NCBI GenBank assembly: GCA_910579015.1
Contig: CAJTRO010000024.1
Coordinates: 35,631 to 54,968 of the forward strand
Source of the DNA: an uncultured Dorea sp.
GTDB lineage: Bacteria; Bacillota_A; Clostridia; Lachnospirales; Lachnospiraceae
DNA: 19,338 nt
Direction of reading: 5' to 3'
Shown: one piece after another, positions 7,714-15,121 of the stretch
Position numbering within the stretch: the stretch's first letter is position 1
Layout: each line of letters starts with the position of its first letter
Made by a program: the position numbers and the translations under genes
The notes under the pieces: generated by a model
Told to the model about the DNA's origin: nothing
The model's input: the letters and a program-made list of their open reading frames with translations, nothing else
Database searches by the model: none

Positions 7714-9095
7714 AATTCCTTTCCTCCTACTGTCATCTCTGTGATCCGGACTGCCGGCTGTCCCGCGCCGATCGGCAGCTGACCGCTTCCGGCATAACAA
7801 TAGCCGTGTCCCAGGGCAAAGTCATCAGACACCATGTCGACTTTGGGAAGGATCTCTCCCCCTGTGCCGACCAGAGTGGCGCTCATAAGCGGTACGGTAA
7901 CCTTCCCTTTCTCGATCAGATAGGTTTCATCCGTATTAAAGTTAAATTCTCCCGTCAACGGATCGACAGAACCGCCGTTGATGCCCTTTACAAACAATCC
8001 CCTCTCAATCGAACCGATCATATCCTCCAGTCTGTCGGTCCCGGGGGCAATGTATGTATTCGTCATTCGTGACACCGGAGCAAACCGGTAATTCTCCCGC
8101 CTCGACGATCCCGTAGGTTTCATTCCCATCCGTTTCGCGTTCAGACGGTCCAGCAGGTATCCTTTCAGGATCCCGTTCTCGATCAGCACATTCTTCTGTG
8201 TCAGGATCCCCTCGTCGTCGACGCCCAGGGAACCCCACTCTCCCGCAATGGAGCCGTCATCAATAAGCGTCACCTTCTCTGACGCGACCTTCTGCCCGAG
8301 CCTGCCGGCAAACTCCGAACATCCTGACGCCACAGAACTTCCTTCCAACGAATGTCCGCACGCCTCATGGAAGAACAGCCCGCCAAAGCCATTAGCAATA
8401 ATGACCGGCATCCGTCCGACCGGACAAGGACGCGCACCCAGCATCCCCTTGGCAATTTTCGCGGCCGTCCCCGCTTGTTCCAACAATATCTCTGAATCCA
8501 GGAATCCAGGCCCGCTCATAGCACCCGGCCCCGTATATCCGGTCTGCCTGTCTGCATATCCGGGGGCCTTAGCCGTCATCATGAAACGGACGCGCGTGCG
8601 GATCCGCCGATCCTCCACATAAGTCCCTTCCGTATTCGCAATCTGTACCCTCTGGTCCGCATCCACATAAACAGCGCGTCCCTGTACGATACAGGAATCT
8701 ACATTTTTTCCAGTTTCCACAGCCTCCCTGAGACGGTCGATCTTCTCGCGAAGCCGTCTGTCACAGGGCGCCGTCTTCTGCGTCACGATCCCATGAGGTG
8801 ATATTTCGGAAAGAGGCGTTCTCTTATCGAAAACGCCTCCCGTGCCCAATTGCTCCTTCATGAGGGCATACACTGTCTCCTCCCTCACATCTGCACTATA
8901 CAGATATTTACTTTCCAATCCCTTAAACACGCGGATACCAATGCCGCTCTCTCGTCCGAGAGCGCATCCTGCCGCCTCCGAATCTATCAGATCGACCTTC
9001 GTCCGCTCCACATCCTCAAAGAATACCTCCGCATAATCAACTTTGCAGGAAACCGCCTGATCCAGTATCCTCTCTATGTATGATCTTGCCAGCAT
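7710..9095 (-). CDS. tldD: TldD metallopeptidase subunit
   Basis: This is the catalytic subunit of the TldD/TldE peptidase, 461 residues from the chosen start. The zinc site is FFHEACGHSLEG: His243, Glu244 and His248 form the HExxxH motif. The C-terminal block GSGQLPIGAGQPAVRITEMTVGG is typical of the family. The ATG at 9095 is preferred over the upstream one at 9170 because AGGAG lies eight bases before it and because the extra 25 residues would overlap oppF and look unlike the family. It sits 37 nt after oppF with no terminator or promoter seen between them, so it probably belongs to the opp transcript. Likely job here: breaking down short peptides delivered by the importer (inference). Confidence 0.94.
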   Translation of the reverse strand: MLARSYIERILDQAVSCKVDYAEVFFEDVERTKVDLIDSEAAGCALGRESGIGIRVFKGLESKYLYSADVREETVYALMKEQLGTGGVFDKRTPLSEISPHGIVTQKTAPCDRRLREKIDRLREAVETGKNVDSCIVQGRAVYVDADQRVQIANTEGTYVEDRRIRTRVRFMMTAKAPGYADRQTGYTGPGAMSGPGFLDSEILLEQAGTAAKIAKGMLGARPCPVGRMPVIIANGFGGLFFHEACGHSLEGSSVASGCSEFAGRLGQKVASEKVTLIDDGSIAGEWGSLGVDDEGILTQKNVLIENGILKGYLLDRLNAKRMGMKPTGSSRRENYRFAPVSRMTNTYIAPGTDRLEDMIGSIERGLFVKGINGGSVDPLTGEFNFNTDETYLIEKGKVTVPLMSATLVGTGGEILPKVDMVSDDFALGHGYCYAGSGQLPIGAGQPAVRITEMTVGGKEL

Positions 9096-9132
9096 TCTCT
9101 CTACTCCTGTTCTTTTATATTTGCCGTTCTTC

Positions 9133-10101
9133 TTACCAGTCTTCCTTGCCGCACATATGGCACGCCACAAAGTGGTCCGGCTCTATCTCCTTAAGCTCCG
9201 GCATCTCCTGTCCGCAGATCTCCTTCGCATACTTGCATCTGCCCTTGAAACGGCATCCCGGCGGCGGATTGATCGGACTTGGCACCTCGCCTTCCAGATG
9301 CACTCTCTTCTTGCCCTCTTCCTCATCTAAATCCGCTTCCGGAATCGCTGAGATCAGCGCCTGTGTATACGGATGGATCGGGTGGTCATAGAGCGCATGG
9401 TTGCCCGCAAGCTCCACCATAGAACCCAGATACATAACGCCTACCCGGTCTGAGATATGCTTTACCATGGACAAGTCGTGAGAGATGAACAGGTAAGTAA
9501 GTCCCATCTCTTTTTGCAGCTTGATCAGCAGATTGACGATCTGCGCCTGAATAGACACATCCAGAGCGGAGATCGGCTCGTCGCAGACAATGAACTTCGG
9601 CTCTATCGCAAGCGCCCGCGCGATCCCGACACGCTGTCTCTGTCCTCCGGACAGCTCATGAGCAAAACGGTTCGCATATTCTGCATTCAGTCCGACCTTA
9701 TGAAGAAGATCGTTCACCTTCTCTTCCTTCTCCTTCTCAGACATATGGAAATGCACGTTCATTCCTTCCGTGATGATCTCACCGATGGTCATACGCGGAT
9801 CCAGAGAAGCATACGGATCCTGGAAGATGATCTGAGCGTCCTTGCGGAATCCCAGCAGTTCCTTTCCACGAAGCTTGGACACATCCTTCCCCTCAAACAA
9901 TACTGTACCGCTGGTTGCGTCATAGAGCTTCACCAGTGTACGCCCGCAGGTAGTCTTGCCGCAGCCGGACTCCCCTACAAGCCCAAGAGTCTCGCCCTTT
10001 TTGAGCCGGATATTAACACCGTCAACAGCCTTCAGCGTCTGGTTTTTCCCTGCTTTAAAATACTTACACAGATTCTGCGCTTCTACAATATATTCGCCCA
10101 T
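9133..10101 (-). CDS. oppF: Oligopeptide ABC importer ATP-binding protein OppF
   Basis: One of the two ATPases that drive peptide uptake, 322 residues. Walker A GESGCGKTT is at residues 43-51, the Q-loop at Gln94, the signature LSGGQRQ at 150-156, Walker B with Asp174 and Glu175, and the switch His208. The C-terminal oligopeptide-transporter extension has INPPPGCRFKGRC and cysteines 283, 289, 296, 314 and 317. This is the Cys-rich tail of the OppD/OppF group, reported to hold an iron-sulfur cluster in a mycobacterial Opp ATPase. The start codon shares one base with the oppD stop (TAATG), and AGGAGG precedes it. Opp and Dpp (dipeptide) types cannot be separated by sequence here. Confidence 0.95.
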   Translation of the reverse strand: MGEYIVEAQNLCKYFKAGKNQTLKAVDGVNIRLKKGETLGLVGESGCGKTTCGRTLVKLYDATSGTVLFEGKDVSKLRGKELLGFRKDAQIIFQDPYASLDPRMTIGEIITEGMNVHFHMSEKEKEEKVNDLLHKVGLNAEYANRFAHELSGGQRQRVGIARALAIEPKFIVCDEPISALDVSIQAQIVNLLIKLQKEMGLTYLFISHDLSMVKHISDRVGVMYLGSMVELAGNHALYDHPIHPYTQALISAIPEADLDEEEGKKRVHLEGEVPSPINPPPGCRFKGRCKYAKEICGQEMPELKEIEPDHFVACHMCGKEDW

Positions 10102-11117
10102 TACTTATCCCTCCTATCATAAAATGACTCTACCTTCGGAGCTTTTTCGTGCATGAGCCAGCAGGATACCTTATGGGTATCGCTAAGCACCGTCTCCTGC
10201 GGCTTACACTCTTTACAGATAGGCATACAGTACTCGCATCTGTCAGCAAATGGACAATGGTTCAGCGGAAGTAAAAGATCCGGAGGAGTTCCGCCAAGAG
10301 CATAGAGCTCTTCCTTCGACTCGCTTCCAAGTCTCGGCACAGACCGCAGAAGCGCCCATGTGTAAGGATGCTTGCTCTCGTTAAAGATCTCCTTTGTCGT
10401 GCCTCTCTCCACTACCTCGCCTGCATACATAACCTGGATACGGTCTGCGAAGTTCGCAACAACACCCAGGTCGTGAGTAACCAGAATGATAGCCGTATTC
10501 ATCTTGGTCTTCAGTTCCATCATAAGATCCATGATCTGAGCCTGGATCGTCACATCCAGCGCCGTTGTCGGCTCATCCGCGATCAGGACGTTCGGATTAC
10601 ATGCCAGAGCGATCGCGATCATAACTCTCTGACGCATACCGCCGGACATCTCATGAGGATAGTTGTCGATACGCTTCTCAGGGCTTGGGATATTAACCAT
10701 CTTAAGCATATTGATGGCTTCCTCCCTCGCCGCCTTCTTGTCAAGCTTCTTGTGGATCATAAGACTCTCCATGATCTGCCTGCCGACTGTCATGGTCGGA
10801 TTCAGGGATGTCATAGGATCCTGAAAGATCATGCCGACATCATCTCCGCGGAATTCGCAGAGCTCTTTCTTATCCATCTTAAGTACGTCTTTCCCGTTAC
10901 AGATGATCTTAGATTCCGGCTTGATCACCGCAAACGGAGGCTTCAAAAGACGGAGGATCGACTTGGCTGTCACGGTCTTGCCGCAGCCGGACTCTCCTAC
11001 GAATGCAAGCGTCTCGCCCCTGCTCAATTCAAAACTCACACCCCGCACGGCCTTTACTTCACCGGCATATGTATTAAAGGAAACATTCAAATTATCAACT
11101 TCTAATATTTTTTCCAT
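10101..11117 (-). CDS. oppD: Oligopeptide ABC importer ATP-binding protein OppD
   Basis: The partner ATPase of OppF, 338 residues. Walker A GESGCGKTV is at residues 41-49, the Q-loop Gln99, the signature MSGGMRQ at 157-163, Walker B VLIADEP at 177-183 and His215. The tail carries six cysteines (288, 294, 297, 301, 304, 319), denser than the usual four of this family, in the position of the reported iron-sulfur motif. GAG-type ribosome site TAGGAGAG lies upstream and contains the oppC stop codon. The two different ATPases, the two permeases and the lipoprotein make a complete importer. Confidence 0.95.
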   Translation of the reverse strand: MEKILEVDNLNVSFNTYAGEVKAVRGVSFELSRGETLAFVGESGCGKTVTAKSILRLLKPPFAVIKPESKIICNGKDVLKMDKKELCEFRGDDVGMIFQDPMTSLNPTMTVGRQIMESLMIHKKLDKKAAREEAINMLKMVNIPSPEKRIDNYPHEMSGGMRQRVMIAIALACNPNVLIADEPTTALDVTIQAQIMDLMMELKTKMNTAIILVTHDLGVVANFADRIQVMYAGEVVERGTTKEIFNESKHPYTWALLRSVPRLGSESKEELYALGGTPPDLLLPLNHCPFADRCEYCMPICKECKPQETVLSDTHKVSCWLMHEKAPKVESFYDRRDK

Positions 11118-11128
11118 AACCGTCTCTC

Positions 11129-12073
11129 CTATTTTCGTAATTTCGGATCCAGCGCATCTCTAAGTCCGTCACCAAGCAGTGTAAATGAAAGCATGGTAAG
11201 GGCGATCATGAGCGCCGGGAACATAAGCTGATATGGATAGAACATAAAGTTCTGCTGCGCTGCCGAAGCGAGTGCACCCCAGCTTGTTGACGGCGGCTGT
11301 ATTCCAAGTCCTACATAACTTAAGAATGCCTCTGAGAAAATATATCCCGGAATATCAAATGTGATAGCAACGATGATCATTCCAAGAGTATTCGGTATCA
11401 TATGCTTTAAAATAATCTTCATCGGTGCAACACCGAGCGCATTGGCCGCAAGCACATATTCCTGAGACTTTAACTGCAGCATCTGCCCGCGCACCAGACG
11501 CGCGATCCCGCACCATCCGGTAAGCGTCAGGGCAACCAGCATCGTCCCCAGGCTCTTACTGTCTGTGATAACAGAAATCAGAATAACGATGATCAGGTAA
11601 GGGATACTCAAGAGTACCTCTACAATACGCATCATGATATCATCCACGGTCCCGCCGAAATATGCGGCAATACCGCCGTAGATACTTCCCACGACACTGG
11701 CGATCACAGCGCCCAGGATACCGATGATGATAGACACGCGTCCTGCCTGCCATACTCTGGCAAACAGATCTCTTCCAAGATCGTCTGTTCCAAACCAGTG
11801 CTCCGCACTTGGTCCTTTGTTAATTGCGTCCGCATCAATCTGCTCGAATTCATAACCGCTGATCGCAGGTCCGAATAAAATGAAGAAGACAAGGATCAGC
11901 AGAATGATCAACGCCGCAAAGGCAACCTTATTCTCGCGAAGTCTTCTCCAGGCATCCCGCCAGTAACCAATCCTCGGTCTTGTGGGAGCTTCGGCATCTT
12001 TATCGATCCCGATGATCTTAAATTTATCATCAGGTATATTCTCCATCATATCTGTCACATGGTTTTCCTTCAT
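11129..12073 (-). CDS. oppC: Oligopeptide ABC importer permease OppC
   Basis: This membrane subunit is 314 residues. A cytosolic N-terminal arm of about 48 residues precedes the first membrane helix (about 50-70). The OppC-type motif HWFGTDDLGRDLF is at residues 92-104, followed by further helices. The EAA loop that contacts the ATPases is near residues 209-229 (NALGVAPMKIILKHMIPNT). The start is supported by TAGGAGG, which contains the oppB stop; the intergenic distance is 12 nt. It should pair with OppB to form the translocation channel. Confidence 0.95.
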   Translation of the reverse strand: MKENHVTDMMENIPDDKFKIIGIDKDAEAPTRPRIGYWRDAWRRLRENKVAFAALIILLILVFFILFGPAISGYEFEQIDADAINKGPSAEHWFGTDDLGRDLFARVWQAGRVSIIIGILGAVIASVVGSIYGGIAAYFGGTVDDIMMRIVEVLLSIPYLIIVILISVITDSKSLGTMLVALTLTGWCGIARLVRGQMLQLKSQEYVLAANALGVAPMKIILKHMIPNTLGMIIVAITFDIPGYIFSEAFLSYVGLGIQPPSTSWGALASAAQQNFMFYPYQLMFPALMIALTMLSFTLLGDGLRDALDPKLRK

Positions 12074-12085
12074 CTGCTCTTCCTC

Positions 12086-13009
12086 CTACTTCACACGAAT
12101 TCTCGGATCCATCATGCTATACGCAATATCGACGATCAGCTGGACGAACACGAACAGAGCCGCCGCAAATACTGTCGTACCGATGATCATCGTATAGTCA
12201 CGGTCATTGATTGAGTTAATATAATAGAATCCAAGTCCCGGAACACCGAAAATCTTCTCAACTACGAAAGAACCTGTGAAGATTCCGGATACCTGTCCTA
12301 CCAGAAGCGTCATACATGGAAGGAACGCATTCTTAAGGACATGGCTCTTAATTACGTTAAACTTGCTGACGCCCTTCGCCTCAGCAGTCAGGATATAATC
12401 CTGTCCCATTACATCCAGCATGTTAGATTTTACATAACGCGCATAAGTTGCAATGGTTCCGAAGCTCAGTACAATTACCGGAAGAACCACATTCTTCCAG
12501 CTTCCCCATCCCGTCGTCGGCAGGACCATCAACTTTACACTCAGGAAATACTGGAGTACGGACGCCAGGACGAACACGGGCACCGTAATACCAAGTATCG
12601 CAATAAACATTACAATATAATCCGGCCACCGGTTCTTATTCAGAGCAGCCACGATCCCCAGAAGGATACCTATGGTGATACCCACAAGCAGCGCCATGCC
12701 TCCCGGCTGTGCAGATACAGAAGCGTTAGTAAGCAGCGTATCTGTAACCTCACGCCCCGGATATCTCAAAGATTCGCCCAGATCGCCTTTTGAAACCAGA
12801 TTCTTCATAAATATTAAATACTGTTCGCTTGTGGACTTGTCAAGTCCGTACTTCTCGTAATAATTCGCTCTCGTCTGCTCCGGCAGGTTCCTCGCCATAT
12901 GCGCCAGCGGATCTCCCGGGATACTATGCATCAGAAAGAAGGTTGCAGTAACAACAATAAACAGCGTAACCAACATATATCCAATACGTTTCACGATAAA
13001 TTTTGCCAT
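12086..13009 (-). CDS. oppB: Oligopeptide ABC importer permease OppB
   Basis: This membrane subunit is 307 residues with about six predicted helices; the first spans roughly residues 9-28 and is followed by the family segment HSIPGDP. The EAA loop is near 209-229 (AEAKGVSKFNVIKSHVLKN). The conserved end DPRIRVK matches OppB/DppB proteins. A purine-rich site with AGGAAGAGGAG lies directly upstream. It is the first gene after the 229-nt structured gap that follows oppA, so its level probably depends on read-through of the terminator there; no convincing separate promoter was seen in that gap. Confidence 0.95.
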   Translation of the reverse strand: MAKFIVKRIGYMLVTLFIVVTATFFLMHSIPGDPLAHMARNLPEQTRANYYEKYGLDKSTSEQYLIFMKNLVSKGDLGESLRYPGREVTDTLLTNASVSAQPGGMALLVGITIGILLGIVAALNKNRWPDYIVMFIAILGITVPVFVLASVLQYFLSVKLMVLPTTGWGSWKNVVLPVIVLSFGTIATYARYVKSNMLDVMGQDYILTAEAKGVSKFNVIKSHVLKNAFLPCMTLLVGQVSGIFTGSFVVEKIFGVPGLGFYYINSINDRDYTMIIGTTVFAAALFVFVQLIVDIAYSMMDPRIRVK

Positions 13010-13028
13010 ATCTCCTCTTCCTTTCTAT

Positions 13029-13111
13029 CCGGAGACAGGGGATTTTCAATCCGGAACAGCGCCGTCAGAAGTCAATCTGTCTGTTCCTGATTGAAAGTGC
13101 CCCGTCTCCGG
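13029..13111. repeat. Long imperfect hairpin between oppA and oppB
   Basis: Two 31-nt arms (13029-13059 and 13081-13111) are inverted repeats matching at 27 of 31 positions, starting CCGGAGAC, with a 21-nt loop. It ends about 20 nt before the oppB start codon on the minus strand and leaves the oppB ribosome site free. It may protect the 5' end of a processed oppBCDF message, or be a small palindromic repeat element. There is no T-tract, so it is not a standard terminator. Confidence 0.7.
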
Positions 13112-13114
13112 GTG

Positions 13115-13149
13115 ATATGGGGAAAATCTAACAAGCAGCTTCCCCATAT
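13115..13149. repeat. Second intergenic hairpin (ATATGGGGAA stem)
   Basis: ATATGGGGAA (13115-13124) and TTCCCCATAT (13140-13149) form a perfect 10-bp stem with a 15-nt loop. It sits between the oppA terminator-like hairpin and the 31-nt-arm hairpin, in a gap with no gene. Confidence 0.65.
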
Positions 13150-13193
13150 GCCGCGGCAGATGAAGCCCCGAAGAGGCTTCTAACCGCCGCAGC
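13150..13193. repeat. Third intergenic hairpin
   Basis: GAAGCC (13162-13167) and GGCTTC (13175-13180) make an inner stem. The outer segments 13150-13159 and 13184-13193 pair at 8 of 10 positions. Together with its neighbours it fills nearly all of the oppA-oppB gap with secondary structure. Confidence 0.55.
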
Positions 13194-13195
13194 AT

Positions 13196-13227
13196 AAAAT
13201 ACCGCCGCCTGGTTTAGACGGCGGTAT
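13196..13227 (-). terminator. Intrinsic terminator after oppA, probably partial
   Basis: On the minus strand ATACCGCCG and CGGCGGTAT form a GC-rich 9-bp stem with an 11-nt loop, followed by a short T-run (TTTTAT). It starts 11 nt after the oppA stop codon. A terminator placed inside a binding-protein importer operon is a common way to make more lipoprotein than channel; partial read-through is inferred. Confidence 0.75.
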
Positions 13228-13238
13228 CTGCTGATTAC

Positions 13239-14915
13239 CTATTTCCCTTCGATATATACATACTTAAATCCTGTCGTCGTTGTCTCACGCTCGTTCAGAT
13301 TCTTTACATAGTCATAATTGAAGGAAATCTTTCTCTCATTTACAAGCGGACAGATGTTGCATCCTTCCTCAAAAAGAACCTGCTCTGCCTGAGCATAGAG
13401 TTCAGTTCTCTTTGTCTCGTCCATCTCACGGCTTGCCTGTGCGATAAAGTCATCAAACTTCTCGTTAGACCAGCCTGTCGGGATATTGCCGGAGTTCTCT
13501 GTCGTAAATAATGAGATCATGGACATCGGATCGTCATAATCTGTCGTCCATACCATGTTAGCCATCTGGAATTCGCCGTTGTTCGTCTTCTGCTGGAATG
13601 TAGACCACTCATTGAAATCCAGTTCGATGTTCACGCCAAGGATATCTTTGTACTTCTGCTGTACATATTCACCGTAGTTACGTGCCCACTGTGTTGTCGC
13701 ACTCAGAGAATACTTCACAGTGATCTTGGACGGATCGCTTCCCAGATTCAGCTCTTCCATACCCTTAAGAAGAAGATCTTTAGCTTTCTCTTCCTTTGCC
13801 ATCTTCTCAAGAGGTCCTTCTACCTGCTCACGGTACTCGCCGTTCTCTCCTGTGGAGATACCTTCCGGTACCCACCAGTATGCCGGAACATGCAGATCCT
13901 GGTAAATGGTCTTTGCCATATCTTCTCTGTCAACTGCAAGTGTAAATGCCTTGCGGATGTTCAGGTTGGCAAACAGCTTGTCATTCACATTAAAGAAATC
14001 AAAACGCATTGCCGGCTGCTTTGTATCTACGCGCACAGCATTCTCTTTCTTGTCGAAACGGTCAACCCACTCCTGCTCGCCTACAGATGAGATATCAATA
14101 GCTCCGCTCTCGAAGGAATTGTATTTTGCGTTAGAATCTGTCACGATCGCGAAGTTGATCTTGTCAAGCTTTACATTATCCTTGTCCCAATAGTCCTCAT
14201 TCTTAACAAGTACGATCTCTGAATTGTGTGTCCAGCTCTCTACCTTGAACGGTCCGTTAAATACGAGTGTATCAAGCTCGGAACCATATGTCTCGCCGTA
14301 CTTCTCAGCGATATCCTGACGAACCGGATAACAAGCTCTTGTGTCAGTGATGGACATAAAGTATGGCGTAGGAGACTCCAGTGTGATCTCCAGCGTCTTG
14401 TCGTCAACAACCTTTACTCCAAGCTCCTCTACTCCGACTTCTCCGTTCACTACCTTCTGGCCGTTCTTAATGTAAGGCGCAGTAAAGAATGAGTTCGGTG
14501 AACCAGCGTCCGGATCCAGTGTACGTGTGATACCGTAAGCATAATCTGCCGCTGTTACATCCTTGCCGTCAGACCACTTGTTATCACGGATCTTGAAAGT
14601 CCATACTGTACCGTCTTCGTTCGGCTCCCAGCTCTCTGCGCCGGCGCCTTCACGCTCCTGCTCTCCGTCCTTCTCTACCAGACGTGTCAACGGCTCAAGC
14701 GTGTTCTTGTTAATATCCCATCCATACATATCATTGCCCTTGATCGTATCAAGAGTGGACGGCTCTGTGTTCAGAGATGTGTGCAATTCCTGTGGTGCAC
14801 CGCCATCGGATCCCCCTGATCCTCCTGATGATCCTCCGTCACCTTTTCCGCCGCATGCCGCAAGCGATAATACCATCGCCGCCGCCAGCAGTGCTGCAAC
14901 TAATTTCTTTTTCAT
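13239..14915 (-). CDS. oppA: Oligopeptide-binding lipoprotein OppA (SBP family 5)
   Basis: This 558-residue solute-binding lipoprotein captures peptides outside the membrane and hands them to OppBC. The signal peptide MKKKLVAALLAAAMVLSLAAC ends in lipobox LAAC, with the lipidated Cys21. A Gly/Ser-rich tether (about 22-40) leads into the family 5 fold, with typical segments such as EPSTLDTIKG near the start and IRKAFTLAVDRE in the middle. AAGGAGG precedes the ATG. It is the first gene of the importer set, behind its own promoter region and in front of an internal terminator. Peptide size preference cannot be told from sequence. Confidence 0.96.
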   Translation of the reverse strand: MKKKLVAALLAAAMVLSLAACGGKGDGGSSGGSGGSDGGAPQELHTSLNTEPSTLDTIKGNDMYGWDINKNTLEPLTRLVEKDGEQEREGAGAESWEPNEDGTVWTFKIRDNKWSDGKDVTAADYAYGITRTLDPDAGSPNSFFTAPYIKNGQKVVNGEVGVEELGVKVVDDKTLEITLESPTPYFMSITDTRACYPVRQDIAEKYGETYGSELDTLVFNGPFKVESWTHNSEIVLVKNEDYWDKDNVKLDKINFAIVTDSNAKYNSFESGAIDISSVGEQEWVDRFDKKENAVRVDTKQPAMRFDFFNVNDKLFANLNIRKAFTLAVDREDMAKTIYQDLHVPAYWWVPEGISTGENGEYREQVEGPLEKMAKEEKAKDLLLKGMEELNLGSDPSKITVKYSLSATTQWARNYGEYVQQKYKDILGVNIELDFNEWSTFQQKTNNGEFQMANMVWTTDYDDPMSMISLFTTENSGNIPTGWSNEKFDDFIAQASREMDETKRTELYAQAEQVLFEEGCNICPLVNERKISFNYDYVKNLNERETTTTGFKYVYIEGK

Positions 14916-14990
14916 AAATCAGCCTCCTTATTATGTTATGTATTTTGCTTCTAATATATATATTCTCTATATATATCATTGCCTTTGTCT

Positions 14991-14999
14991 ATTATAGCA
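14991..14999 (-). promoter_or_regulatory. Extended -10 promoter candidate for oppA
   Basis: On the minus strand TGCTATAAT (14999-14991) is an extended -10 element about 75 nt upstream of oppA. There is no good -35 at 17 nt. A second TATAAT at 15029-15024 has TTTACC 17 nt upstream, inside the 15030-15066 hairpin. Either or both may start the opp transcript. The leader contains an AT-only alternating tract (about 14953-14977). Confidence 0.55.
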
Positions 15000-15029
15000 A
15001 ATACTACATTTTTTTGATAGAGCATTATA

Positions 15030-15066
15030 GAAAAATATGCAATTTTGGTAAAATTGCATATTTTTC
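15030..15066. terminator. Perfect 17-bp hairpin after the subtilase gene
   Basis: G plus AAAAATATGCAATTTT pairs perfectly with AAAATTGCATATTTTT plus C around the 3-nt centre GGT. On the minus strand the 3' arm ends in TTTTT, so the structure can act as a terminator 55 nt after the subtilase stop. The stem is AT-rich, so it is weaker than a typical one. It overlaps the upstream part of the oppA promoter region and could instead be a protein-binding palindrome. Confidence 0.6.
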
Positions 15067-15121
15067 ATCGGCATATTTACTACACAATTACCAAAATCCA
15101 ATTGATAACTGCTTTAAACTA

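Noticed and set aside
7711..7800. Longer pmbA reading frame starting at 7800
   Set aside because: The added 29 residues lie inside tldD, look unlike the family, and the ATG at 7713 has a strong ribosome site and an ATGA overlap with the tldD stop.
9096..9170. Longer tldD reading frame starting at 9170
   Set aside because: It would overlap oppF; the basic 25-residue extension is atypical and the ATG at 9095 has AGGAG at proper distance.
14950..14980. Alternating AT tract in the oppA leader as an operator
   Set aside because: It is self-complementary only because it is made almost wholly of A and T; no specific half-sites can be seen.
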